From Hypomesus transpacificus (taxonomy: Eukaryota; Chordata; Actinopteri; Osmeriformes; Osmeridae): a stretch of DNA of 64,000 nucleotides. Below the pieces are notes generated by a model. That model made no database searches. It was not told the DNA's origin and saw nothing but the letters and a program-made list of their open reading frames with translations. The translations under genes and the position numbers were made by a program. Shown one piece after another: positions 33,970 to 63,753 of this stretch; positions within the stretch are counted from its first letter, which is position 1; every line of letters starts with the position of its first letter. The stretch spans positions 10,569,001-10,633,000 of the forward strand of contig NC_061072.1 in assembly GCF_021917145.1 (NCBI RefSeq), written 5' to 3'.

Positions 33970-35527
33970 ATACTGTTTGTGGGTTTGTCTTTGGACTGTT
34001 TGTTTCATGTGTAGTCGGTCATTTAGATGGTAATCAATGTTTGTTTTCCGATGGAGACTCAATTACGATTTTTATATTTCCCTGAAAATAAATGCTTTAA
34101 ATGTAATGCTAAAATCCAACTGACTACATAACACAATTAGCAAACATGCATATAACATAATTACGTAACAAATAGTAGATTGCACATTATGAAGAATTTA
34201 GTCACCTTAAGAAAACCTCAGTTTTGCACAAAAAATACATCCCTTGTGACTGCAGGACTGATTCAGATTTATTGAGTTGCCTTTACAGAATTACCAATAG
34301 CTATATGGTTTTTTGTGTGCATTATTTGATTTGGTTAATTAATAAACCAATTTGATTAATTATTTCTGTCCCATGTACTATTTAATACATTTATGTTTGT
34401 GTATTAGGTGGAATTAGTAGCCATGCCAATGTGTTTTTTTTTTTACAAGGTTCATACATGTCTATTATTCAGTGTGTTACACATTGATTTAATTGTTTTG
34501 ATTACTTTTGTGAAATGAATGTCTTATTTTATCTTAATTTGTAATGTGTTTCGTGTCTGGAGGAAATTTATTATTATACCAAACAACCGTCAGTAGAGGG
34601 AGCAATTCCCACATAAATCTAGAATTCCAACCATTGAGTTGTCTTGCTTCATAAGACAGGCCCTCTTTGACTTGGAAAAGGGAATGGATGGAAAATCACT
34701 GATCCAACTTAACAGTGTGTAAAAGCATATACTTTCACCTAGCTTGGATATTACATGAAGGAGGGTCAGGATGTATTTTAGAAGACTTTAATCCTGAAAC
34801 AGTGGCAACACCTTTGCATACTTCTCAAATGGTGTAAAGTTATTGTTGTAATGAATTTTTTTGCTACTATGTTTATTTTTTTAATATAAATAATTGAATA
34901 TAAAAGAATTAAAAGAATTGTCAAATAAAAATGAAACATAAATCTAGTGGTCAACCAATGTTGCTCCATGTGTGGGAGAAGTGAGGTGCTCTTGTGAGCT
35001 GTGGGAGTACTGCTGACTGAGACTTAGCATACCACACTGTGAAGGCTAGTTTGTAGTCTGATAAGTGGAATACAGAGCTCAGCAACCATAAGCATTCTTA
35101 GTTTTGAAAAAGGTCAATCCCTCAGTAGGTAAAACCTTGTTGAAATACACTTTCCAGCTTATAGGTCACAGTTTACAGCTTTTACATCAGTAAATCTAAC
35201 ATTCTGTACAGTCCACCAAACCCAATGAACCATGCTCGACCGTTGTCAGACCCATATAGATGTCTCAACTGCATATTCACACGTACTACATCAATCACAT
35301 TCAAATCTTGTGAAAATACTCAAAACACCTTATTTGAGTAAAATTACTACGTATTTGTGATACTTTATTAGCTCCAAGTATAATAGCTTAATCTTTTCAG
35401 ATGTATTTTCTATGTAGAATGTCACCTCACTCAAATATAAACACCAGTTTATATTTAACACATATATCTTGGAAAACATGTTGCACCTATTTGGCTAACT
35501 TGTTATTGTGCTCACAAAAGCACTCAT
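33970..35527 (+). other. rbp3 gene 1 3'UTR and spacer to gene 2
   Basis: AATAAA at 34087-34092 lies about 120 bp after the stop. The rest is AT-rich with no gene recognised. It includes the upstream region of rbp3 gene 2. Confidence 0.55.
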
Positions 35528-35569
35528 GATAATGCGATTAGGGATTTATTGTGAGGAAAATCCTCTTAC
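35528..35569 (+). promoter_or_regulatory. Conserved upstream block of rbp3 gene 2 with GATTA
   Basis: GATAATGCGATTAGGGATTT and the following ATTGTGAGGAAAA...CCTCTTA match 31021-31063 closely, while the sequence around them has diverged. It lies about 155-165 bp before the gene 2 ATG. GATTAGG fits a CRX/OTX site. Confidence 0.6.
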
Positions 35570-35692
35570 GAGTGTGTTAACAGAAACCTTCCAGTGGATA
35601 CAATCTCAGTTGACAAAGGACCTCTTTGCAGACGGAGGTACAACTGCTAAAAGAACTTCCAACTGTGGGTTTCAACTGTGGTCTAGAACACA

Positions 35693-38002
35693 ATGGCAAG
35701 AGCTCTCCTCCTGGTCGTCTCCCTGGCTGTCCTGGGCAATGTTTTCATCACCCAGGCTGCTTTCGCCCCCGGCCTGATTGTGGACATGGCCAAGATCCTC
35801 ATGGACAACTACTGCTCCCCTGAAAAACTCACTGGGATGCAGGACGCGATCGATGCAGCCAGCAGCAACACAGAGATCCTCAGCATTCCGGACCCAGAGA
35901 CCCTGGCCAACGTGCTCACCGCCGGGGTCCAGAGCACCATTAATGACCCTCGCCTGGTGATCTCCTACGAGCCCAACTACGTCCCGGTCGTCCCTCCGCA
36001 GTTTCCTCCTCTGCCCCCGGATCAGCTGATTGCTATGCTTCAGAATTCCATCAAGTTGGAGGTGCTGGAGGGCAACATCGGCTACCTGAGGATTGACCAC
36101 ATCATTGGGGAGGAAATGGCTGAGAAAATCGGCCCCCTGCTCCTGGAGCTGGTCTGGAATAAGATCTTGCCCACTTCTGCTCTCATCTTCGACCTCCGCT
36201 ACACCGGCAGTGGTGATCTCTCGGGGATCCCTTACATTGTGTCATATTTCACCGATTCAGAACCCCTGATTCACATCGACAGTGTTTACAACCGGGCGTC
36301 CGACACCACCACAGAGCTCTGGTCCATGCCCGCTCTCCTGGGGCAGCGCTATGGCACCAAGAAGCCCCTGGTGCTCCTCACCAGCAAGAACACTAAGGGC
36401 ATCGCTGAAGATGTTGTCTACTGCCTCAAGAATCTCAAAAGGGCGACCGTTGTGGGAGAGAAAACCGCTGGAGGTTCCGTGAAGATTGACAAGATCAAGG
36501 TGGGCGACAGCGATTTCTACCTGGCCATCCCCAGCGCCAAGTCCATCAACCCAATTACTGGAAACACCTGGGAAGTCACAGGAGTGACCCCCGACATTGA
36601 GATCGACCCAGAAGATGCCCTCGCCAAAGCAATTGAGATCATCAACCTCCGTGCCCAGATCCCTGCCATCGTTGAAGGAGCTGGAGCACTGGTGGCAGAG
36701 AATTACGCATTTGAGAGCGTGGGAGCTGTTGTAGCGGAGAAGTTGAATGGTACCCTGGCCAGTGGAGAATATAGCATGGTCTCCTCCAAGGAAGAACTGG
36801 AGACCAAACTCACTGCTGATCTCAAGACTTTGTCAGGGGACAAAAGTCTGAAGACCACCCATAACACACCAGCCCTGCCCCCAATGGTAAGGAATGAGTA
36901 TCTTCTGTGTCATCTTAGTCTTTAGGAAATTGTGGCATACGTATTGTAAACTACTGAATTTTCCATTTTATACATGTACGTATGTGTTCTATGCATGTAG
37001 CTGATTGTCATGTGTGTCTGCCTTAGGACTATACTCCTGAGATGTTTATCCAGCTGATCAAGGTGTCATTCCAAACTGATGTATTTGAGAATAACATTGG
37101 CTACCTGCGCTTCGACATGTTTGGGGACTTCGAGGAGGTCCGCGCCATTGCGCAAATCATCGTAGAACATGTGTGGAACAAAGTAGTCAACACTGACGGA
37201 ATGATTGTTGACCTCAGGTAAAATGTTCTGTTTATAAGATGGTGTGTAAGGGGCAGCAACTGAATGGTTGTTTTTTCCATTTCGTCACACTTATTTTAGC
37301 TAGACTTTGGTCATAAATGTCATTGGTCTGGGAGAGGTGGCATGTTATTTAGTACAAGTTGACAGGGACTATAATTTCTGTACACAAGTAAGCGTATAAG
37401 CTGTATGTTTGCAGGAACAACATTGGAGGACCGACCACAGCCATAGCAGGGTTTTGCTCCTACTTCTTTGATGCAGACAAGCAGGTCCTTCTGGACAAGT
37501 TGTACGACAGACCATCTGGCACCACTAAGGAACTTTGGACCCTGCCTGAACTTACTGGTAGGAAACAAAGTATTTGCCCTCTTGTAGTCCGCCAGACTCT
37601 GTATTCTTTAACGAGTCTCTTAAGATTACTCAACATTGTTTTTCAGTCTCTCCTCCTTCTTCTTCACTCCCACCAGGTACGAGATACGGCACCAAGAAAA
37701 GTCTGCTCATCCTGACCAGCGGAGCCACAGCCGGCGCCGCCGAAGAGTTTGTCTACATCATGAAGAAGCACGGCCGAGCCATGATCGTCGGGGAGACCAC
37801 ATCCGGCTCCTCCCACCCACCCAACACGTTCCGCGTGGGCGAGTCTGACATCTTCCTCAGCATCCCCACCGTCCACTCCGACACCACCCAGGGACCTGCC
37901 TGGGAGGGGGCCGGTATTGCCCCCCACATCCCCGTGCCTGCCGAGGCGGCCCTCGACACAGCCAAGGGTATCCTCATGAAGCACTTTGGTAGCCAGAAGT
38001 GA
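35693..38002 (+). CDS. rbp3: Interphotoreceptor retinoid-binding protein, gene 2 (two modules, four exons)
   Basis: Exons at 35693-36886, 37027-37217, 37415-37557 and 37677-38002, with GT-AG borders and phases 0, 2 and 1, encode 617 aa. A signal peptide ([15 protein letters not shown]) precedes a first module ([28 protein letters not shown]) contained wholly in exon 1. The second module ([35 protein letters not shown]) is split by the three introns, the arrangement of the last module of tetrapod RBP3. Gene 1 and gene 2 together therefore look like the product of a tandem duplication of one ancestral multi-module gene, as described for teleosts. The product is a secreted retinoid carrier of the eye. 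Databases may name this copy rbp3-like. Confidence 0.94.
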
Positions 38003-39024
38003 CTCCCCTAACCAGGATATTGCTGGCAGCCAAAGGGTGCCAGATTAGTTGAGTTTAGTGTGTAGGGTATAGTACAGTTCAATTGTTATGAAATTAGTTA
38101 TTCAAATTCCCTGCACCTAAGCCTTTGTTGCTTTTTACTGATAATTTTGACATATAATAATGTGATTTTAGAAGGACTGAAGGAAAGTGGAATGTTTTAA
38201 GAAGTGTGAGCTTTTACTGAGATGTGACTGTTGGTGAAGTGGTTTGAATGCCATGAACGTTTGTGATAATGTTTTTTTGGAGGCGGAACAGCTTTTATTT
38301 TGGGCTGTTAAAAAAAACCTTCTGTGGTATTCCAACCTGGTAAACGGAAGTACAATTTTGAAGATTAGGCATAAGGTTGATTCAAATTGTTGGAAGATTT
38401 ATTGAAACAATATCATACTGTCATGTAGTTTAATTTGGAATACATTTACAAACAAGTCTCTTGGGAAGAACTGTCTCAATTTGAGGTTGGGTTCTGTTTT
38501 CAGTGTAAGGCTAGTATTGTGTCTGTACAAAATGATGTGCCATGTACGGCAATTTGGGTTGTATCAATTCCAACAGTGGGACACAATAAATACAATGGGA
38601 ACATAAATGACAGTTTGAGTTTTGTCTTTCACAATAGATGTTATGAATTCATTTAGATACAAGTCTTTATATAATTGCAATCCACAGTCTTGGCATTCAA
38701 ACAGAATCTGTACAAACCTCACCAGCTCTTGTCGAAATGACAAATTAAAACAGTCCAACACCTTACCACGTTCTTATTGTCAAGGTGGTGAGTGTGTTTA
38801 TTCTATGTACACTCAACGCTACATTCTGGTAAGTAGGACTCCTCAACACTCAGCTGTGTAAAACACATTGCGTTTATAAAAACGTGCTTCAGCAGCAGAA
38901 AGGGGGCTCATGTCTGTTTCAAGACCCCTATGGAACTGAAAGATTAGCAGTTTGTGTTTTGATGACTGACGATGACCAACTACTAATTAGGTTATTTGTC
39001 TGGTAAGGTCCAAAATAATATAAA
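38003..39024 (+). other. rbp3 gene 2 3'UTR and flank of the retrotransposon
   Basis: AATAAA at 38585-38590 is a plausible polyadenylation signal, about 580 bp after the stop. No gene or repeat is recognised between there and the LTR. Confidence 0.5.
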
Positions 39025-39028
39025 ATAC
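39025..39028. repeat. Left target-site duplication ATAC
   Basis: ATAC precedes the left LTR and is repeated at 44370-44373 after the right LTR. A 4-bp duplication is usual for Ty3/gypsy integrases. Confidence 0.8.
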
Positions 39029-39400
39029 TGTAACGATGGCGCTAGGGGTCTATATTGGAGTGGATGCGTAATAATCGGACGCAGAGAAGAAGACCTTTTT
39101 ATCCTGTGTCCCATACACCGCTCGACTACAGGTTTTATTACTACACCACCAATCACATGTGAATGCCAACAACAAGTCATTAACTCACATACAATTCACA
39201 GTTATGGCAACAACGATAACTTATAGTTACTAATATCCATACATCATCCACTGACAAACCTAATTGACAGAACAACAACACTCAACTCAAACATGCATAC
39301 AACATTAACCAAACATGAAACAAGTATGTGAATTGCGCCACCCACAATCCTTTGCGCCAACAGCGCGAGTTAACACGCGACCAATCCGTGGGTCGCTACA
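39029..39400 (-). repeat. 3' LTR of the gypsy element
   Basis: Begins TGTAACGATGGC and ends GGGTCGCTACA on the plus strand. It is downstream in the element's own direction. One substitution separates it from the other LTR. Confidence 0.95.
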
Positions 39401-39413
39401 TAGCCCCCACCTG
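39401..39413 (-). other. Polypurine tract
   Basis: On the minus strand CAGGTGGGGGCTA directly precedes the 3' LTR, the usual place of the primer for plus-strand DNA synthesis. Confidence 0.7.
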
Positions 39414-39418
39414 AGGGG

Positions 39419-42400
39419 TCAGTCGTCCCCGACAACCCCATCACCCAACAGGTAGTCTCTTAAGTGTCCTGGCCGTAACCGCCGCCGAGTTGGCCTCCTG
39501 GGACTGGTAGAAGGTGCCATAGGGGGGGGGTTACATTGTCCAGTGGGAATGGTGCCGCTGGTGTCGTTCTCTGCTCCACCCGTCTCTGGAGCAAGCGGGC
39601 GATATGGTGATAGTCTGTCCTGGTGCAGCACCACCACACGCCCCCGACCAGGCATGCGCACCCGATACACCACCTCAGAAACCCGTTCCATAACCTCACT
39701 GGGCCCCTGCCAGTGACTGCATAGCTTGGGTGACACCCCCTTCTTACGAGTAGGGCAATACACCCAGACCTTGTCACTGGGCTTGAAGGTCAGCTTCCGA
39801 CACCGGGTGTCGTAGGCTCTTTTCTGCCGCACCCCAGAGTTAGCCTGGGCCTGACGAGCGTACTCATGGACTACTTGGAGGCGATCTATCAACCTCCGGT
39901 AGTAATCCATCTCCTTTCCTCCAGCAATCTCCGGCTCGGGCGGGGTCCCGAAAACCAAGTCCACCGGTGTCCGTAATTCCCGCCCAAACATGAGGGCAGC
40001 TGGTGTGCACTGGCTGGACTCTTGGACGGCCGTCCGGTACGACCACAGGACCAGGGGCAGGTGGCGATCCCAGTCCCGCTGATGTTGGCTGGTCAGGATG
40101 GCGAGCTGGGTAGCCAGGGTGCGGTTGAACCGCTCCACCAGCCCATCGCTCTGAGGGTGGAGAGGTGTCGTCCTCGTCTTGGATACTCCCAGCCGTCGGC
40201 AGACCTCGCTAAAGACCTGGGACTCGAAGTTCCGCCCCTGGTCACTATGGAGTTCCGCAGAGACCCCGAAGCGGGCAAACATCTCCTCTACCAGCCTTTC
40301 CGCAGTTGTGGTGGTACTCTGATCCGGCACCGCGTATGCCTCCGGCCATTTGGTGAAATAATCCATGGCCACGAGGACGTAGCGGTTGCCGGAATCAGTC
40401 GCTGGAAAGGGCCCAAGTATGTCCACCGCTACTCGCTCCATCGGAGCCCCCACCAGGTACTGCTGCAATGGGGCATGGGAGCGCTGCGTTGGCCCTTTCT
40501 TAGCAGTGCAAAGGTCACAGCAGTGCACATACAGCTCCACGTCCCGTCGACAACCTGGCCAATAGAATCGGCCCCTGAGGCGGCGGAGGGTCTTGGCGAT
40601 GCCGTAGTGCCCCGCCCCCACCGAGCCATGGACGGTCTGAAGGACCTGTTGGCGGAGTTCACGGGGTACCAGCAGCTGTAGGAGGTCGCTTCCCCGGCCA
40701 GGAGCTTTCCACCTCCGGTGCACCAGCCCGTCATGGAGCTCCAAGTTGCCCCACTGTGATTGGTAAGCCTTAACCTCCGGTCCGTGGGCAGACACTTCTG
40801 TCCATTCGGGACGCCGCCCCGTCGCCAGCCAGTTGATTACCACCGCCAAGGTTGCATCGGCCTCCTGGCATTGTTGCAGCTGAGCGGAGGTCCATGGAGA
40901 ACTCCCCTCGCAGTCAGCTGTCTGAATGGCTGCCACCGTCAGTGGTTGGTCCCGCTCCTCTTGTCGTTGGCAATACCGACATTCCAAGACTGCACAGGGG
41001 CGGCGGGAGAGGGCATCAGCATTAGCATGCAACCGCCCTGGTCGATGCTGGATCTCGAAGTCATACTCCTGTAGGGCCTCCAGCCAGCGAGCCACCTGGC
41101 CCTCCGGGTTCTTAAAGTTCAACAGCCAGGTAAGGGAAGCATGATCGGTGCGCACAAGGAAATGGCTGCCATGCAGGTACGGCCGGAATTGTCGCAGTGC
41201 CAGGACCACTGCCAGCAGCTCACGCCGGGTCACACAGTAGTTCCTTTCAGCTCGGTTCAGAGTGCGGCTAAAGTAGGCTACTGCGCGCTCCACCCCTCCA
41301 ACACTCTGGGACAGTACGGCGCCAACTCCCACGTTGCTGGCATCAGTGTCCACGATGAAGGGCTGTTCCGCATCTGGGTAGGCCAAAATGGGAGCCTCGG
41401 TAAGGTCAGTTTTTAGCTGGGTGAAGGCTCCGGCACACACGTCGTCTCAGTCAAAGGGCTGTCCCTTGTCAGTCAGTCGATGGAGGGGTTTGGCAATCGT
41501 GGCGAAGCCCCGGACGAAACGCCGGTAATAGGACGCCAGGCCCAAGAAGCTCCGCAGTTCGGTGACGTTGGCAGGGGGTGGCCAATTCTGGACTGCGGCC
41601 ACCTTAGCGGGGTCGGTAGCTACCCCGTGCGCGCTGACCACATGGCCCAAGAACTGCGTTTCTCTTGTCAGCAGGCGACACTTGGCAGGGTTCAACCGCA
41701 ACCCAGCCTGACGAATGGCTTCAAAGACCTCTTGCAGGTTACCCAGGGCTCGGTCAAAGTCGCTGGCATGCACCAGCAGGTCATCCAGGTATACCACACA
41801 ACGACTCCGTGGTATTTCAGCCAGTACCCTCTCCATCAGCCGTTCGAACGTCGCTGGTGCATTACAGAGTCCAAACGGCATAACACGAAACTGCCACAGT
41901 CCCTGTCCAATGGTAAAGGCAGTCTTTGGTCGTGCGTCAGGGGCCAACTCCACCTGCCAGTAGCCACTACGCAGATCAAGGGAACTGAACCAGCTGGAGC
42001 CTGTGATATGGTCGAGGGCGTCATCTATGCGAGGGAGGGGGTAAGAGTCCTTCTTGGTCACCGCGTTGAGACGTCGATAGTCCACGCAGAACCGCCAGCT
42101 GTCATTCTTTTTTCGAACCAGGACAGCTGGTGCGGCCCACGGACTGTCAGAGGGCTCAATTACCCCAGCAGCAGCCATCTCCCTAACTTTGTCTTCTGCC
42201 ACCTGTCGCTTGCCGAGGGCCAGCCGGTGAGGCCGCAGGCGGATGGGTTGGGCGGTACCGGTGTCGATGGAATGCTGAACCAACCCCGTCCGCCTACAGT
42301 CCTCATCCTTTGCTGCAAAGATATCTGCATAGTCCTCTAGGAGGTGCCTCAACTGGCCGCACTGCTGTTGGTCAAGGCCATCACTGCTGCGGCGGCAGAG

Positions 42401-42961
42401 TTCCCTCACCGCCTCAGACGTCTCCGCCGATGTATGGTTGGTAGGCTGACCTGGCATGGAGTCGCTGGTGGCAGCTGTTTGGCAGCTGGCTTGCTGGTCT
42501 CTGACCTTTGTGTTCTTGTCCTGGCCGGCCTGGAGCGCCACAGTCTCCCCACCAAGGGTGATGGCTGCCCTCAGGACATCAACATAGGCACCCCAACGGG
42601 ACAACAGGTCCAGGCCGATAATGCACGAGTCCTGAATATTGGCAAGCCAGAACTCGTGCTCCGCCTCCTGGTTCCCAGCCTGGATCCGCAGATGCTTCTT
42701 CCCCTTTGTAGCAGCCTTCTCCCCTGTCACCGTCACCAGGTTCGTGTCTGACATTGCCCATGCGCCGGAGAGCGTCCCCATGGTTCCTGGAAGGACGCCA
42801 GGACGCACCAGTGAGACGGTAGACCCCGTGTCTACTAGAGCTTGGCAGGGTTGGCCATCAAGCCAGCAGTCCAAATACAGTCCCTTAGTGTTGCCTACAC
42901 GACCAATCAACAGTTCTTGGCTTAAGGGAGGGGCCAACGATTGGGGTGGCGGGCCCCTCAC
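39419..42961 (-). pseudogene. pol: gypsy pol polyprotein (protease, RT, RNase H, integrase), one in-frame stop
   Basis: The frame reads from the end of gag at 42961 to 39419 and is interrupted once by TGA at 41449-41447, between reverse transcriptase and RNase H. In the first part the protease carries DTGS (codons 44-47) and the reverse transcriptase carries DYRRLN, MPFGLCNAPATF and YLDD (391-394). The second part (from 41446) opens with RNase H (DTDASNVGVGAVLS). Integrase follows with an HHCC-type zinc finger ending CCDLC, catalytic Asp, Asp and Glu residues (VAVDILG, LHSDQG, VERFNR) and a C-terminal chromatin- or DNA-binding tail (WQGPSEVMERV). No other stop or frameshift was noticed. Pol lies in the -1 frame relative to gag. 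Confidence 0.9.
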
Positions 42962-43980
42962 TGCGCCACCCCCCCGTCGTTTCCCGTCTGCTGTGGTGCT
43001 CTGGAGACTGGTGCTGGGCAGTCACGGGCAATGTGACCAGGTTCGTCACAACGATAGCACCGAAGAGTGGATCGAGGTCGACGGTTCCCAGCTGGGGCTG
43101 GCCGCCGCTGAAACTGCACCTGACAAACTGGCTCGGCCTCCTCACCCTCACAGTCGATGGCCCGGACGTGTGGAAGGGACAGCCGTGGGGCAGCCTGAGT
43201 GCAGAGCACCGCCTCTGCCCGTACCGCTTCTTGAAGAGCCCCCTCCAGGGTTCTGGGCATGGTGAGACGCACATGCTGGCGTAGCTGCTCTGGCATAAGC
43301 CCCTTGAGGAATGCATGGAGAGCCAGCTCCCCTCTTGCAGCGGCGTCGAACATTGGATAGCCATGGCGGGCGTAGAGCTGGATATCTGCGGCGAAAGCGC
43401 CCAAACTCCCTCCCTCCTGGCGGCGATAGCTGGCTAGCCTGTCCCTACTCTGGTCAGGGAATGGTGGCTGCCCGAACCGCCTCTCCAAGGCCCCGGTCAA
43501 GGTCTCCAGGTTCCGCTGTTCTCCCGGGGTCAGATCCAGGAGCACCTGCAGCGCATTTCCCTCCAGCGCCAGGGCAAGATGAGTGGCAGCTTCCTCGCTG
43601 CTCCAACCACCATGCCACACTGCCAACTGGAACTGGGCAAGATATGGCTCCAGGAGCGTCTCTCCATTGAACTTGGGCACCTTCGCTGGTGTTCTTGGCA
43701 TGGCAGTGGAACGGGGCAGGATGGCCCCAACATCCACCTGTGGGGACGCCCCAGGTAGGTCAGGTTGGATGTCCACAGCTATGGCTGTGTGTTCTGTGGT
43801 TCCACTCCCGGCCTCTAGGGGGCGACAAGGCCGTGGCACACTGGACCCATCAGCGTGGGACGACGTTCTTGCCCTGGAACGCTCCATCTTCAGCCTACGT
43901 TTCTCCAGGTGTAGCTGAGTCCTCTTAATGGTCTCTTCAAGATCTGCGATTTCTTCCTCCATCCTGCGTGGTTGCGCCAT
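42958..43980 (-). CDS. gag: gypsy gag, 340 aa, with CCHC zinc knuckle
   Basis: An uninterrupted frame from ATG at 43980 to TGA at 42958. It has a charged coiled-coil-like N-terminus (EEEIADLEETIKR), a capsid-like core (KFNGETLLEPYLAQFQLA ... FLKGLMPEQLRQHV) and a zinc knuckle of C-X2-C-X4-H-X4-C form at residues 308-321 (CYRCDEPGHIARDC). It packages element RNA into particles. The start codon abuts the primer-binding site. A run of seven G (plus-strand C at 42969-42975) lies a few codons before the stop, where a -1 shift would enter pol. Confidence 0.9.
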   Translation of the reverse strand: MAQPRRMEEEIADLEETIKRTQLHLEKRRLKMERSRARTSSHADGSSVPRPCRPLEAGSGTTEHTAIAVDIQPDLPGASPQVDVGAILPRSTAMPRTPAKVPKFNGETLLEPYLAQFQLAVWHGGWSSEEAATHLALALEGNALQVLLDLTPGEQRNLETLTGALERRFGQPPFPDQSRDRLASYRRQEGGSLGAFAADIQLYARHGYPMFDAAARGELALHAFLKGLMPEQLRQHVRLTMPRTLEGALQEAVRAEAVLCTQAAPRLSLPHVRAIDCEGEEAEPVCQVQFQRRPAPAGNRRPRSTLRCYRCDEPGHIARDCPAPVSRAPQQTGNDGGVAQ

Positions 43981-43997
43981 CCCACTTCTGACACCAA
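43981..43997 (-). other. Primer-binding site of the gypsy element
   Basis: On the minus strand TGGTGTCAGAAGTGGG follows the 5' LTR after one base and ends directly at the gag ATG. TGG start and position are those of a tRNA-primed site. I do not assign the tRNA. Confidence 0.75.
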
Positions 43998-44369
43998 TGT
44001 AACGATGGCGCTAGGGGTCTATATTGGAGAGGATGCGTAATAATCGGACGCAGAGAAGAAGACCTTTTTATCCTGTGTCCCATACACCGCTCGACTACAG
44101 GTTTTATTACTACACCACCAATCACATGTGAATGCCAACAACAAGTCATTAACTCACATACAATTCACAGTTATGGCAACAACGATAACTTATAGTTACT
44201 AATATCCATACATCATCCACTGACAAACCTAATTGACAGAACAACAACACTCAACTCAAACATGCATACAACATTAACCAAACATGAAACAAGTATGTGA
44301 ATTGCGCCACCCACAATCCTTTGCGCCAACAGCGCGAGTTAACACGCGACCAATCCGTGGGTCGCTACA
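43998..44369 (-). repeat. 5' LTR of the gypsy element
   Basis: 372 bp, the same length and sequence as 39029-39400 except for A at 44030. It carries the element's promoter, reading leftward. Confidence 0.95.
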
Positions 44370-44373
44370 ATAC
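44370..44373. repeat. Right target-site duplication ATAC
   Basis: Copy of the ATAC at 39025-39028. Confidence 0.8.
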
Positions 44374-45028
44374 GTTAAAAAGCAGCATCCCATCTATGCT
44401 AGATCTAAGATACATGTGCTCACCTCTGTGGCTGCCCAGAATTTTCTTTAGAGGGAGGCGCAAGATGGAATCTTAACCCATCTTGAAATATGAAACCTGG
44501 TTCAATTCAGTCTAGCGTGTTGCCGATATAACAGTACCCATTACGCCAACTTCACTCTTCATTGCCTTTGCATTTTGCGTTTTTACAAAAAAGTTTAACT
44601 ATTTTTTTAAACTCCCAATGTAAAGATTTGTATGCGGTTCTCTAAAGTAGCGTACTTCTTTTCTTTTTTTTTTCTTCTTTTTTTTACGACGAGCGGATTA
44701 CAAACAAATAGTATATTCTGACAGAAAACTTGTTAAACCACAAATTGCCGATAGGACAGTTAGGTCCACAACCTTTCAGTATTTTCATCCTCCTTGCGCA
44801 TCCTCAATGTGATCGCACATCCAGACTCAGACTACTTTGTTACGGGAATGCTTGGAAACTGACCTCAACAACGAATTACCCAACATCCGACTACCCTTTT
44901 GTTTTGTCTGACCAGGGGCATCACTGTGTAGAGAAGTCATTTAAAATTATTTGGGAATGTGAGACAGCACTGAATTAGTTTTTCCATTTCGTTTTTGGAA
45001 GGAATATAACTTTCACTGGTGGAAAAAG
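44374..45028 (+). other. Promoter and 5'UTR region of the ANTXR-like gene
   Basis: No repeat or exon recognised apart from T-rich runs at 44655-44690. Transcription of the downstream gene should start here, but no clear TATA box could be chosen. Confidence 0.45.

Positions 45029-63753
<18,725 letters not shown>

Larger units (their letters stand above)
39029..44369 (-). mobile_element. Ty3/gypsy LTR retrotransposon, full length, 5341 bp
   Basis: Two 372-bp LTRs, both TG...CA ended, flank gag and pol genes on the minus strand, with a primer-binding site and polypurine tract in the expected places and a 4-bp target duplication. The order protease, reverse transcriptase, RNase H, integrase marks the Ty3/gypsy class. 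No envelope gene is present. The LTRs differ at only one position (T at 39061, A at 44030), so insertion was very recent. The element sits between rbp3 gene 2 and the ANTXR gene, opposite to both. Confidence 0.95.

Noticed and set aside
40022..43918. Plus-strand ORFs of up to 286 codons across the gypsy element
   Set aside because: They are antisense shadows of gag and pol, whose domains are clear on the minus strand.
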